Positions 18,501-27,514 of a stretch of 35,254 nt of DNA are shown here, one piece after another. The stretch's first letter is position 1. Each line of letters starts with the position of its first letter. The notes beneath the pieces were generated by a model, which made no database searches, had not been told where the DNA came from, and saw only the letters and a list, made by a program, of their open reading frames with translations. Origin of the DNA: Candidatus Agathobaculum merdipullorum. Its GTDB lineage: Bacteria > Bacillota > Clostridia > Oscillospirales > Butyricicoccaceae. The stretch is from contig DXDZ01000083.1 of the NCBI GenBank assembly GCA_019115185.1, positions 1-35,254 of the forward strand. The letters are read 5' to 3'. Made by a program: the position numbers and the translations under genes.

Positions 18501-19493
18501 CGCAATACCGCGCTTTTTGACTTTTTTGTCAAACAATCCCTCGAAACGTCTCATCAGCGTCTCCTTATCTCCGGTGAAGCACGACACCAGCGCACGCTTT
18601 TTCACCTGCGCCTCAACCGAGCGCAGAATGGTCTCGCCATAGGCGCGGCGCGCATCCACGTCCATGCCGCGCACGACCGCATCGTCGCACGCCAGCTCGA
18701 TATCTTCCTGCGCAAACCGCGCCATCAGATGCACCAGCGGATTAAACCAGTGCACTGCCCGCGCCGCAACCAGCGCCAGCTTGAGCCACAGGTCGCCCCG
18801 CTTGTAGTGCGTCAGTTCATGCCGGAAAATGAACGCCGCATCCTGTTCGGACAGCGCTTCATCCGGCAGATAGAGCGCAGGTTTGATAAACCCCGCCAAC
18901 ATCGGGCAATCGGCCGCCTGCGTCACCCGCAGCGGGATGTCCCGGGTGATGCCAAGCACACACTTTTGCTCCTCAAACACGGTCAGCAACGCGTCCCGCT
19001 GGGCCGGATGGCTGCTTTTCTCCAGCACATGATGGAACGCCAGATAGCGGTACATCTGCCAGCCGGCAAAGAGCAGCGCGCCTGTGCCCCACAGCACAAG
19101 CAGCACCCGTCCCATGTCAATTGCGGTCCATGCTTGCTCATCGAATGTTTGCAGGGTCTGCGCCTGCTCATCCGTCACCCAGCGTCGCGTCGTGATTTCG
19201 CCTTCCTGCTCCAAAACAGGCAGCCCGGCCTGCTCCAACCGCTCCGGCGTGAAGTTCGTCTGCGTCAGATAGGTCGTGCGCGGCGTGACCTGCACCGGCG
19301 GATCGGGCAGCGTCAGCTGCACGGGAATCAGCAGTCGCAGCGCAAGTACCGCCCACACCAGGCACATTGCGCGCGCGGGATAGCGCTTTTTGAGGGCTTT
19401 GCGCAGCAAAAACAGCACCAGCGCCACTGCCGATACGGTCAGGCCGATCTGCGTGAGATTGTTCAGCAGATCACTCCATGCAAAACGTAACAT
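15501..19493 (-). CDS. BlaR1/MecR1-like M56 peptidase sensor with very large repeated C-terminal extracytoplasmic region
   Basis: 1330 aa; multi-TM N-terminus, FRHELTHYKRGDLWLK (HExxH), ELACDDAVVRGMDVDARRAYGETIL, TM at GIALVVAAAVLVGTLGC, then ~970 aa exported region. Confidence 0.88.
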   Translation of the reverse strand: MLRFAWSDLLNNLTQIGLTVSAVALVLFLLRKALKKRYPARAMCLVWAVLALRLLIPVQLTLPDPPVQVTPRTTYLTQTNFTPERLEQAGLPVLEQEGEITTRRWVTDEQAQTLQTFDEQAWTAIDMGRVLLVLWGTGALLFAGWQMYRYLAFHHVLEKSSHPAQRDALLTVFEEQKCVLGITRDIPLRVTQAADCPMLAGFIKPALYLPDEALSEQDAAFIFRHELTHYKRGDLWLKLALVAARAVHWFNPLVHLMARFAQEDIELACDDAVVRGMDVDARRAYGETILRSVEAQVKKRALVSCFTGDKETLMRRFEGLFDKKVKKRGIALVVAAAVLVGTLGCAFSVGESKSELTDEERIALAEQWAQRTESLGYTVKLDGEDTYVLYDMQWDDFPELVVPYRTAEKLTFEKLADGWQVTKGEAVAGDGVTSLDEFRILYENDLGLPDPLEVGKMSFTQLDMDKWGDPTKAAEYLLHLQPVASMGDSSADRTMGDDIMDITFIFDDRSEVTITMVNQFGDGWLPQDFTYDGGKNARTAADLAGQYARGVTHKSGQYIYPILSTQMQQEFGIDRYLPDGGFNWKYGGSSPSYRGYALVPADDADSYLAVFQMYGGGVEDMRSAFLITTAQADGRRVIDSVTEVAESNYTKSDLFKLYYDSGLPWPTVPEGAESFNGASLDTLTRVRDAVETVFGYFGENVEHIEGNQHLYTRESWFTGEVVSEGETEAVVRLNFVDNSPSVDVQMRKTNGYWLPIGLVTQFDEGFGAYLVEGDSPVSQGALPVGATIAQAIENANGEIPLLEAGQTIKLEPVDGKLTATDAVLTDAVIRADGTLQYTDKETQQESIRFTDVYDRGSAVYLYKVEHLMAEALSSTLDAVVYRGVTVTYRTSAYTGTEQEYTAAFVYRLANEGVPNTDYTIHSTEYNNATYGYTLTLPDCFVEQGYEKESVDGVVTFGLKNALPGYTDDPTDGGTVMTLQVQATESLKAQFGEDWQANYPVPCKQLAERDGLTYYLTFASDVQYDPSDENIAAAYTEMYQAAQEIGPEAFSLVEPNAEQMQARMTAYLQSAAPQDGFNHYAQAGGSLWVEDSVTLVRGNAADVVFSLWDAENHPYRAVQSVQASSYGGYHLISQEWKLDADEPTDSREKFDLRYGNTLGMPEFDQTRVEALLADTAITALRDPGTAAEWIFGLSGGTAEDIVVHPIKKQYTLTYRWLDGGEVELTMQGVTLGGAEQPIYLPIAFDGIGWFADPYTYMMCKEKGDFSTCTVEALVWYLAQSDGATTEGILAGLDKRWQQDADEVEQAMDGANTTVQKLWQQHKAANPDIFGA

Positions 19494-19511
19494 ATCCTAC
19501 CCCTCCTGTCC

Positions 19512-19883
19512 TTACCGTCCCTGCGCGTCGAGGAAGGCGCGCAGTTCGTCGATATCGTGCGCGGTCAACGCACCCGCGTCCGACAGGCTTGCCACCAGAT
19601 TTTTCACCGAGCCGCCGCATACGCGCTCGACAAAGCTGCGGCTCTCGCGCTGCAAATATTCCTCCTGCGTCACGCACGGCGTATACTGGTTCTGGCGCCC
19701 CTCTTTCTCGCATGAAAGAAACCCTTTGTCGCATAAGCGCGAGAGGAAGGTCAAAACGCTCGTCGCCTTCCAGTCGCTCGGCACCTTGCGCTGCACTTCC
19801 GCCGCGGTCACCGGCGGCTCGAGCGACCAGACCGCCTGCATCACTTCCAGCTCGGCATCCGGCAGTCGTTTGCTTTTTTCCAT
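19512..19883 (-). CDS. BlaI/MecI/CopY family transcriptional repressor
   Basis: LPDAELEVMQAVWSLEPPVTAAEVQRKVPSDWKATSVLTFLSRLCDKGFLSCEKEGRQNQYTPCV winged-helix pattern. Confidence 0.94.
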   Translation of the reverse strand: MEKSKRLPDAELEVMQAVWSLEPPVTAAEVQRKVPSDWKATSVLTFLSRLCDKGFLSCEKEGRQNQYTPCVTQEEYLQRESRSFVERVCGGSVKNLVASLSDAGALTAHDIDELRAFLDAQGR

Positions 19884-19897
19884 AATCGTCCCCTCCT

Positions 19898-19960
19898 TTT
19901 CTACAATTGTAAAATCCTTTCTGTGTCTATATTCTACAATGGTAGAATATGCTTGTCAAG
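19898..19960 (-). promoter_or_regulatory. blaI promoter with two operator-like dyads
   Basis: Minus strand TTGACA-17-TAGAAT; dyads ATTCTAC-AATG-GTAGAAT (19931-19948) overlapping the -10 and TACAATTGTA (19902-19911), resembling BlaI/MecI TACA/TGTA operators. Confidence 0.7.
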
Positions 19961-20063
19961 TCATACTTTGTTTACACTTTGAAAATTGACAAGCGCCCCT
20001 GTTTTGCGCTATGCTAATATTGTAGAACCTCAGAACCCCCTGCCGACAAAGGAGCCGGAACCT

Positions 20064-20501
20064 ATGCGAAAATCCATGGCGCTCGGATTTGCCATTTGCA
20101 GCACGCTGCTGCTGATTTTGTTGTTTCTCGCCGGGCGCATGCTGTACATCAAATTCTATCATCAGTCCTATGCGGACATCACGGAAAAAACCACGCAGAC
20201 CGTGGTCACGCTCACAGAAAACCAGACCGAAATACAAACCGTTACCGACCCGGAACAGCTTGCCGCCATCACCGAGCTGCTGTCCGGCTATACTTACACC
20301 CAGTATCCCCACCTGTTCAAGCCCGGCAAGGATCAGCTGATGGGCAACCTGCTGACCGTGACCTTTGAAAACGGCAACTCCATCGGCGTCAACGCGGACG
20401 GCTATGTATTCGTCAACGGCGAGCTGCGCGATATCGAGGGCAGCCGCGGGCAGGAATTTTATCACAAGCTGTATCTTCTGTTCTATCCAAACGCAAGCTG
20501 A
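20064..20501 (+). CDS. Hypothetical single-TM protein
   Basis: ATG at 20064 (gacaaaggagccggaacct RBS); 145 aa; N-terminal hydrophobic segment ALGFAICSTLLLILLFLAGRMLY. Confidence 0.7.
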   Translation: MRKSMALGFAICSTLLLILLFLAGRMLYIKFYHQSYADITEKTTQTVVTLTENQTEIQTVTDPEQLAAITELLSGYTYTQYPHLFKPGKDQLMGNLLTVTFENGNSIGVNADGYVFVNGELRDIEGSRGQEFYHKLYLLFYPNAS

Positions 20502-20543
20502 CGCGATCTCTGTCATACATCTTTCGAGGGAGGACATGCTCAC

Positions 20544-20810
20544 ATGCGGGAATTGTTTTTGAATGCGGAAGCCTTTTATACCCGTGAACAAGTACATGAA
20601 GCGCTGGCGCGCGCGTTTGACTTTCCCCCGGACTACGGCGGCACGCTGGATGCACTGTATGACCAGCTATGTGTTTGCCCCCCGACGCAGCTGACCTTGC
20701 AGCACGCCGAGCTGCTTGTGGACACGCTGGGCAACTATGGCGAACTGTTGCTGCGCGTCATCGCAGGTGCAGCAGCAGAAAACGGAGATTTTCTGCTGAA
20801 TTTTGAGTAA
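20544..20810 (+). CDS. Barstar family protein (ribonuclease inhibitor-like)
   Basis: 88 aa; FLNAEAFYTREQVHEALARAFDFPPDYGGTLDALYDQLC matches the barstar fold signature. Confidence 0.9.
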   Translation: MRELFLNAEAFYTREQVHEALARAFDFPPDYGGTLDALYDQLCVCPPTQLTLQHAELLVDTLGNYGELLLRVIAGAAAENGDFLLNFE

Positions 20811-20961
20811 GCACACAAGAAAAGAACGTGACTTATTTTCATAAATCAAGCGCTCTGCGGTCTGTTCCGGCGTTTCGCCCGGTTGTGCGCCCCGGACTTT
20901 ATCTTTGCTATACCACCTTGCGTGTACGGTTTTATGGTATCATTCCATCCTGACTATAATA

Positions 20962-21008
20962 AAACAGGCATCCATCCCAGCTTTTCCGCTGGAAATGGAT
21001 GCCTGTTT
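20962..21008. terminator. Strong inverted repeat/terminator
   Basis: AAACAGGCATCCAT...ATGGATGCCTGTTT (14-bp) with nested CCAGC/GCTGG. Confidence 0.8.
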
Positions 21009-21041
21009 ATTTTCTGTCATTTAGCTCCCATGTTGGACAGC

Positions 21042-21070
21042 GCCCGCCGAGAAAGCAATCCTCGGCGGGC
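21042..21070 (+). terminator. Second hairpin
   Basis: GCCCGCCGAG-AAAGCAATC-CTCGGCGGGC followed by TCTTTT. Confidence 0.7.
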
Positions 21071-21149
21071 TCTTTTGCAATGAAATTGGAAACACCGATG
21101 ATTTGCCATAAAAGCACCTTCACCTTTTATAGCATCACCGTGGAACCGG

Positions 21150-22118
21150 TCACAGCAACGCCAATACCTGCTCCGGCTCCGGCATGGAGCGGATCGCTCC
21201 CCGTCGGGTAGTAACCAGATAAGCCGCTGCATTGGCAAAACGCAGCATCTGGGACAGATCCTGCGATGTGAGGTGTTCCAGACCATGTTCCAGCAGGAAA
21301 TTCAGAACACAGGCGCAGAAAGTGTCTCCCGCGCCGGTGGTCTCGATCACGCCGCCCAGCGACAGGCCGGGCTGAAACACCCGCAGCCCCTGATAGTAGG
21401 CGATGCTTCCCCGCGCGCCCGCAGTCACATTGACCAGCTGAAGATTCGGAAATTGAGCCATCAGCTTGGCGGCTCCAGCGTCAAAATCGGTCTCTCCGGT
21501 GACAAAAAGCAGCTCATCGTCGGAAATCTTCACCACATCGCATTGTCCAAGGCCCCAGTTGATCTGCTCTTTTGCCTGCTCCAGACTCCCCCACAGGGGT
21601 GGGCGCAGGTTTGGGTCAAAAGAGAGGATACAGCCCGCCGCACGGGCCAGCGCCACCGCCTTCTGGGTAGCGCTGCGCACGGGCTCTCCGGTGAGCGACA
21701 AAGAACCAAAGTGGAAGATCTTGGCCCCGGCGATCACATCCTCCGGCACCTCGTCCGCGGTCAGGAGCGCATCCGCCCCGGGGTCCCGGTAGAAGGAAAA
21801 GTCCCGGTCTCCGTTTTCTGCCGTTTTGACAAACGCCAATGTGGTGTGGCTGTGCGCGTCCATCACCAGACCGTCCATGGAGATGCCCGCCTGCGCACCA
21901 ATCTGGCGCAGAAAGTGGCCAAACTGGTCGTCTCCTACCTTGCCGATAAACGCCGTCCGCTTGCCCAGCTTGGCCAGCATAGCCAGCACGTTACAGGGTG
22001 CGCCTCCGGGGTTGGCCTCATAAAGGGGATTTCCCTGGGTGCTGACTCCGTTGCAGGTGAAGTCCACCAGCAGCTCACCCAAAGCCGTCACATCAATGCT
22101 TTTCTTCACATTTCCCAC
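21150..22118 (-). CDS. PfkB-family carbohydrate kinase (fructokinase)
   Basis: DVTALGELLVDFT..., NPGGAPCNVLAMLAKLG, ETTGAGDTFCACVLNFLL (PfkB signature 2); adjacent to GH32. Confidence 0.92.
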   Translation of the reverse strand: MGNVKKSIDVTALGELLVDFTCNGVSTQGNPLYEANPGGAPCNVLAMLAKLGKRTAFIGKVGDDQFGHFLRQIGAQAGISMDGLVMDAHSHTTLAFVKTAENGDRDFSFYRDPGADALLTADEVPEDVIAGAKIFHFGSLSLTGEPVRSATQKAVALARAAGCILSFDPNLRPPLWGSLEQAKEQINWGLGQCDVVKISDDELLFVTGETDFDAGAAKLMAQFPNLQLVNVTAGARGSIAYYQGLRVFQPGLSLGGVIETTGAGDTFCACVLNFLLEHGLEHLTSQDLSQMLRFANAAAYLVTTRRGAIRSMPEPEQVLALL

Positions 22119-22124
22119 CGCCTT

Positions 22125-23609
22125 TTAAACCATAAGATCGTATTTTTCTACGTCAATCAACGCCTGCCCGTCCGCCTCAAAGGTAATGGCATCGGCCTCC
22201 TGCCGGGTGTAAATCACGGAGCTGGCTGCCTGCTCTCCGTCGTTGACAAAGACCTCTACACTGAACCGGTCCAGAATGATTCGCAGCTTCAGCTCCCCTT
22301 TCTGAGGCCGTACCAAAAAGCTGCGGGTGTGGACAATATCATGAGGCAGACCGCTGCGGGTACGGTCGATTTTCAGGGTGCTCTCATTGGGCTTATAGCG
22401 AATGATTGTGTCATGAGTACCGTCCTTTGCCACATGGATGCGGAACCAACGGTATCCCTCGCCGCCCGTGGGCCGGATGGTCACTGTCATGTCCACAACC
22501 CGTCCCTGAACGCCCGGCAAATTGACCTCGCCGCACACCGGGATGTTTTGATGGAGTATCCGCTCTCCCCGGCAGGCCTCCAGCTCCCGGACGGGGCGCT
22601 GGCACAGCCGCCCGTCCCGCAGAACCAGCTCCCGAGGGAGGGTCATCTGGCCAAACCAGCGGCAGTGGGCAGGCTTTGCCCCCGCCGTACTCCAGTTCTG
22701 CATCCATGCAATCATGATACGCCGTCCATCGGGGGCAAGAAGGGTCTGGGGTGCATAGAAGTCCAGACCGTAATCCATGGCCTGAACCGTCTGGCGGTGA
22801 AACTCCATGCTTTTGGAATCATAATTTCCAATCAGGCACATGGCATTGTTGCCTGCGTGGAACTCCAGACCGATGGGGTACATTTCCTGCGGGCTGGTAA
22901 CCAGCACCTGCCGGCCGTCCAGCGGGAAGAAATCCGGGCACTCCCACATTTTTCCGTACTGATTGTGACAAGCGTCCAGCGTGCGGACATAGTCCCACTT
23001 CAGACCGTCCGCGCTCTGGTAGAGAAGAACGGCACCGCTGTCGTCCGCCGCGCGATTGCCAATCACGGCATAGTAAGTTCCGTCCGCTTCCTGCCACACC
23101 TTGGGGTCCCGGAAGTCTGCCGCGCTGCCCCCCTCGGGCAGATTGTCCTTGTCCAGCACCGGGTTGAGGGCATATTTCTCGTAGTTCAGCCCGTCGCCGA
23201 TGGCCACACACTGGGTCTGAATATCCCGCAGGACCCCCTCCTCGTCCCGCTCTTGCTGGACGCCCGTGTACATCAGCAGCTGCCGCCCATCGGGCAGCTC
23301 CACCGCACTGCCGGAAAAGCAGCCGCCGGCATCACAAGGCTGGTCAGGGGCCAGCGCGACGGGAAGACGCTCCCAATGGATGAAGTCCTCCGTGGTCAGG
23401 TGCCCCCAGTGCATAGGGCCCCACTCGTTGGAGTAGGGGTGATACTGGTAGAACAGGTGGCATTTCCCTTGATAAAAGGAAAATCCGTTGGGATCGTTCA
23501 TCCAGCCGATAGTCGGGGTGGCGTGGAACGCGGGACGTTCCGCCGCGGGAATATGGGGCCCATACTGGGCTTCAAAATCTCGTGCCTTTTGCAGTTGTGT
23601 GCTAACCAT
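22125..23609 (-). CDS. Glycoside hydrolase family 32 (beta-fructofuranosidase/sucrose hydrolase)
   Basis: FHATPTIGWMNDPNGFSFYQGKCHLFYQYHP, FRDPKVW, WECPDFF motifs. Confidence 0.95.
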   Translation of the reverse strand: MVSTQLQKARDFEAQYGPHIPAAERPAFHATPTIGWMNDPNGFSFYQGKCHLFYQYHPYSNEWGPMHWGHLTTEDFIHWERLPVALAPDQPCDAGGCFSGSAVELPDGRQLLMYTGVQQERDEEGVLRDIQTQCVAIGDGLNYEKYALNPVLDKDNLPEGGSAADFRDPKVWQEADGTYYAVIGNRAADDSGAVLLYQSADGLKWDYVRTLDACHNQYGKMWECPDFFPLDGRQVLVTSPQEMYPIGLEFHAGNNAMCLIGNYDSKSMEFHRQTVQAMDYGLDFYAPQTLLAPDGRRIMIAWMQNWSTAGAKPAHCRWFGQMTLPRELVLRDGRLCQRPVRELEACRGERILHQNIPVCGEVNLPGVQGRVVDMTVTIRPTGGEGYRWFRIHVAKDGTHDTIIRYKPNESTLKIDRTRSGLPHDIVHTRSFLVRPQKGELKLRIILDRFSVEVFVNDGEQAASSVIYTRQEADAITFEADGQALIDVEKYDLMV

Positions 23610-23646
23610 AGAATCTCATCCTTTGATCGTATTTGGGGTGTTAAAC

Positions 23647-25349
23647 TCAGTTTTCCGCCCCGACGTAGCGGTCGTAAGCGGCCTGATAGACTTGGAGAAG
23701 GTCGTCCATTCCGCATTTCTTCACCAGAAATTCTTTGTACGCCTCCCACTCTTCGTCGGTGATTGCGCCGCCGCCCTCGCCGCCGTTTTTCAGCCACAGG
23801 CCTTCCTGTTCCCGGACGGCGGTTTCAAAGTCCGACTTATGCCAGTCCAAAGTCTCCATCTCCATACTGGTGAAGGTGCAGTCCACCGGATAGACACTGG
23901 TATCCTTCACATAGGGCATCCAGTCCTCCGCCAGCCAGGTCAGGCGGTTGATGGCGTTGGGCTCCATATAGAAGACATCCCGGTAATACTCCGCCAGAAT
24001 CAGCTTGGGGCCATAGGTCTCATATTGGTTGCGCAGCTCTCCGGCGCTCTTTCCGTACTTTTCCTTTGCTTCCTCATCCGTAATAGACATCCACATGCCG
24101 TTTTCGTCCTGACCGGTGAAGTAAACGCCGATGGGGCCGTAGTGCAGCTGCATCACCGTTTCTCCGTCGTACCACTGATCAAAGAACTTGAGCAGATTGA
24201 TGGGGCTCTGGCACTTGCCGGTGATGCACAGCTGGCCGGAGGAGATGGGAGAGCCGGGGCGAATGGTGATCTCACGGACATCCTCATACTGGGTGCCTTT
24301 CGGGCCGAACAGGGGCGGCAGAAGCACATAGTCGTCTGCATAGTCTCCCATCAGCTCGTCGATGTACCACCAAGTGGATACACCCACATAGCCCTGCTGG
24401 CACTTGGCCATCAGCTGGCTGTCGCTCTGGCTGAACATCTCCTGATCCATCAGCCCCTCACTGAACCATGTGTGGAAATAATCCATGCAGTCCCGGTAGG
24501 CGTCGGAGACGCAGACAAATTCCACTGTGCCGTCGCTTTTGAGGTGCAAGTCGTTGCACACATCGTTGGGCCAGTTGGTAAAGCCGAAGCCCGAATAAAA
24601 GATGTTCTGGCCCCAGCACCACTCATCAAAGCCGGTGGACATCGGGATCGTGGAACCGGCAGCGTTACCATAATAGGTGTGGGACATATCGTTTTCCTGA
24701 AAGGCTTTCAGGGCGTCGTGAAGCTCATCCAGCGTGGTGGGCACCGGCAGCCCCAGCTCGTCCAGCCACGCCTTGTTGATCATGCTGAACTGAGGGATGG
24801 TGTAGATGGAGTAAGCCTCGTCCATGTCCGCGCCGATGCCGGCGGTGGTCATCTGCTCCCCGGAGGGCAGGCCGTAGATCTTGCCATCCTCCTGTGTAAT
24901 GGCCGCCCGGATCTCCGGGTGCTCCTCCAGAATGGCGCACAGATTGGGCATGATATCCTCGGTGAGATAGGGGGTCAGGTCCAGAAAGGTGCCGTCATCC
25001 CCATATCGGGCCAAATCATAGTTGGAGAAGCCCACGCCCATAAAAGCGTCGGGGTACTGGCCGCCGGTGATGCGGATATTTACCTGTTCGGCCAGAGAGT
25101 CGGACATGGTCTCCCAGTTGATTTTGATGCCCACATTGTCCTGCAGCGCATTGAGCACCTCGTTGTTTTCATAACCGCTGGACAGGGCGGAGATGCCGCC
25201 CATGATGTCAAATTCCGTCTGTTCGGTGTTGGGGTTGATTTCTCCGGTGTTTACATTGTTCACCAGACCGCCGAAGCACCCGGACAGTCCCCCGGCCAGC
25301 AGAAGGGCCGCCAAGGAGGCGCAAATCCCCGTTTCCAAGGTTGTTTCAT
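23647..25349 (-). CDS. Extracellular sugar-binding lipoprotein (LplA-like ABC substrate-binding protein); 5' end appears frameshifted
   Basis: ORF from TTG 25338 gives ...SLAALLLAGGLSGCFGG (lipobox LSGC). The RBS-associated ATG at 25349 is out of frame by 1 nt. Followed by two Lpl/Ytc-type permeases in the same direction of transcription. Confidence 0.85.
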
Positions 25350-25365
25350 GGTTATTTCTCCTTTC

Positions 25366-26253
25366 TCAGCCCTTCACTGCGCCGGCCATAAAGCCCTTTT
25401 CAAAGTATTTCTGCACAAAGGGGTAGATGACCAGCATGGGCACCGCCGCAACGATCATGGAGCAGAACTTCAACAGCTCGGTCAGCTTGTTCAGCTCCGC
25501 GTAGCCGCCGGAGATCGTGGCGGCCTGAGCAGCGGAGGCCGAGCTCTTAATCAAAATATTTCTCATGACCAGAGGCAGGGGGGAGCCCTTGCCGCCCAGA
25601 TAGATCAGCGCGGTAAACCAGTCATTCCAGTAGGCCACCATGGAGAAAACTGCCATTACCATCAGGATGGGCTTGGAGAGGGGAATGATGACGCGCAGGA
25701 AAATGCCCATTTTGGAGCAGCCATCAATCTCAGCCGCCTCAATCAGGTCTTTGGGAATGCTGCTTTGGAAATAGTTGCGCACGATGATCATATTGCCTAC
25801 TGCCACGCCGCCGGGCAGGAACAAGGACCACATGCTGCCGACCAGACCGGTGCTCTTCACCACCAAATAGGTGGGGACCAGACCGCCGCCGAAATACATG
25901 GTAATCAGGAAGAAAATGCTCAGAAACTTTCGCCCCGGCAGGTCCCGCTGGGCCATAGGATAAGCGGTCATGTAGAGCATAGCCACAGAGAACACCGTGC
26001 CGATCACCGTGTATTTTACCGAGTTGAGAAAGCCGGAGACAATGTTCGGGTCCTGAAATACTGCCGCATATCCATCCAGAGTGAAACCGCTGGGCAGCAG
26101 GAAAGTCTTACCCGCATATACATCATAGGGGTCGGACACGGAAGCGATCAGAACGTAATAGAGGGGATAGGCCACGATGATCAACACCACCGCGGTGATG
26201 GCCACCAGAACGATATCGCTGGTGCGCTCGGAAAATCCGATACTCTTTTTCAT
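25366..26253 (-). CDS. Carbohydrate ABC transporter permease (YtcP-like)
   Basis: MKKSIGFSERTSDIVLVAI...LIEAAEIDGCSKMGIFLRVIIPLSKPILMVM (EAA loop). Confidence 0.92.
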   Translation of the reverse strand: MKKSIGFSERTSDIVLVAITAVVLIIVAYPLYYVLIASVSDPYDVYAGKTFLLPSGFTLDGYAAVFQDPNIVSGFLNSVKYTVIGTVFSVAMLYMTAYPMAQRDLPGRKFLSIFFLITMYFGGGLVPTYLVVKSTGLVGSMWSLFLPGGVAVGNMIIVRNYFQSSIPKDLIEAAEIDGCSKMGIFLRVIIPLSKPILMVMAVFSMVAYWNDWFTALIYLGGKGSPLPLVMRNILIKSSASAAQAATISGGYAELNKLTELLKFCSMIVAAVPMLVIYPFVQKYFEKGFMAGAVKG

Positions 26254-26266
26254 GTTCTGCACCCCC

Positions 26267-27205
26267 TTACACAAATTCTACGTCCGATGCTTTGGACGCA
26301 ATCTTGCTGACGATAAGCAGCAAAATAATATTGACCGCCGTGTTGAACAGGCCCACAGCTGTGGAATAGCTGTACTTGGCGTTTTCGATACCCTGTTGAT
26401 AGACGTATACGGCGATGACATCGCTGGTCGCTTTGTTCAGGTCGGTCTGAAGCAGCCATACCTTCTCAAAGCCCACGTTCATCAGTCCGCCGGCTGCCAT
26501 GATAAGATTCAAAATCGCCATGGGCAGCAGCTCCGGCAAGTCAATGTTCTTGATGCGCTGGAACACAGAGGCACCGTCGATCTTTGCCGCCTCGTAGAGG
26601 CCCGGGTCTACGTTTGTCAGCGTCGCCAGATAGATGATACAGCCCCAGCCGGCGTCCTGCCAGATGCCCGAGGCGATGTAGATGGTGCGGAAAGCGGAGG
26701 ACTCGGTCAGAAAATCAATGCTGGTGCCAAAGATCAGATTGATCAGACCTCCCGAAGGGCTCAGGAAGATGCGCAGCATACCGCATACCACCATAATAGA
26801 AATAAAGTGGGGGGCATACAGTACCGTCTGAACCAGCCGCTTATACCGCCGGAAGCGGAGCTGATTGATGATTAAAGATAGAATAATGGGGATAGGAAAG
26901 GTACAAAGCAGGCTGTACAGGCTGATAAGGACCGTATTTTTGATCATCCGGACACAGGTAGGAGAGCTGAAAAACCGCTCAAACCAGTACAGCCCTACCC
27001 ACTCGCTGCCCGTATATCCCCGACTGGCTTTAAAGTCCCGGAAGGCGATCTGGATGCCATACATGGGGATATACTTGTAGATGATGGTCAGTACCACCGG
27101 GATCAGCAAAAGCAGGTAAAGCTGCCAGTTGTTCAGGATCCGACGGCTTAAAGGTTTTCTGTGGGGAACACGCACGCCCACCGCAGTTTTATATCGTTGA
27201 CTCAC
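26267..27205 (-). CDS. Carbohydrate ABC transporter permease (LplB-like)
   Basis: LYEAAKIDGASVFQRIKNIDLPELLPM (EAA loop); YIPMYGIQIAFRDFKASRGYTGSEWVG. Confidence 0.92.
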   Translation of the reverse strand: MSQRYKTAVGVRVPHRKPLSRRILNNWQLYLLLLIPVVLTIIYKYIPMYGIQIAFRDFKASRGYTGSEWVGLYWFERFFSSPTCVRMIKNTVLISLYSLLCTFPIPIILSLIINQLRFRRYKRLVQTVLYAPHFISIMVVCGMLRIFLSPSGGLINLIFGTSIDFLTESSAFRTIYIASGIWQDAGWGCIIYLATLTNVDPGLYEAAKIDGASVFQRIKNIDLPELLPMAILNLIMAAGGLMNVGFEKVWLLQTDLNKATSDVIAVYVYQQGIENAKYSYSTAVGLFNTAVNIILLLIVSKIASKASDVEFV

Positions 27206-27300
27206 ATTGTCTCACTCCCTATTTAAACTCAGTGTATCACATCTTCACAGCGGTTTTCTCACCTCTCATTCCATAGAAGTCAAATGTGCCGGCATATCAA

Positions 27301-27360
27301 TGTAACGTTTCACGCATGAGAGAAAAAGAGCGCCCCGTATCTCCGGGACGAAACGTTACA
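27301..27360. promoter_or_regulatory. Paired LacI-family operator-like sites upstream of the ABC operon
   Basis: TGTAACGTTTCA (27301-27312) and CGAAACGTTACA (27349-27360), inverted relative to each other. Confidence 0.7.
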
Positions 27361-27514
27361 CTTTAATTCATGCCAATCATACGCCATTTTTCTTTCTTCT
27401 GTCAAGATAATTGGTTGGTATTTTTGTTCTTCTCTGTTCTACATAAAAAGCCTTTCTATTTTTTGTGCAATATGGAAAGAAATAAAAAGATACCTCAAAT
27501 TTTTGAAAATACAC

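Noticed and set aside
20883-21083. 66-aa ORF ending SARRESNPRRALLQ
   Set aside because: Runs through two terminator hairpins; no credible family.
21273-23762. 829-aa plus-strand ORF
   Set aside because: Antisense shadow of fructokinase and GH32.
23488-26310. 940-aa plus-strand ORF
   Set aside because: Antisense shadow of the SBP and permease genes; low-complexity His/Gly/Asp translation.
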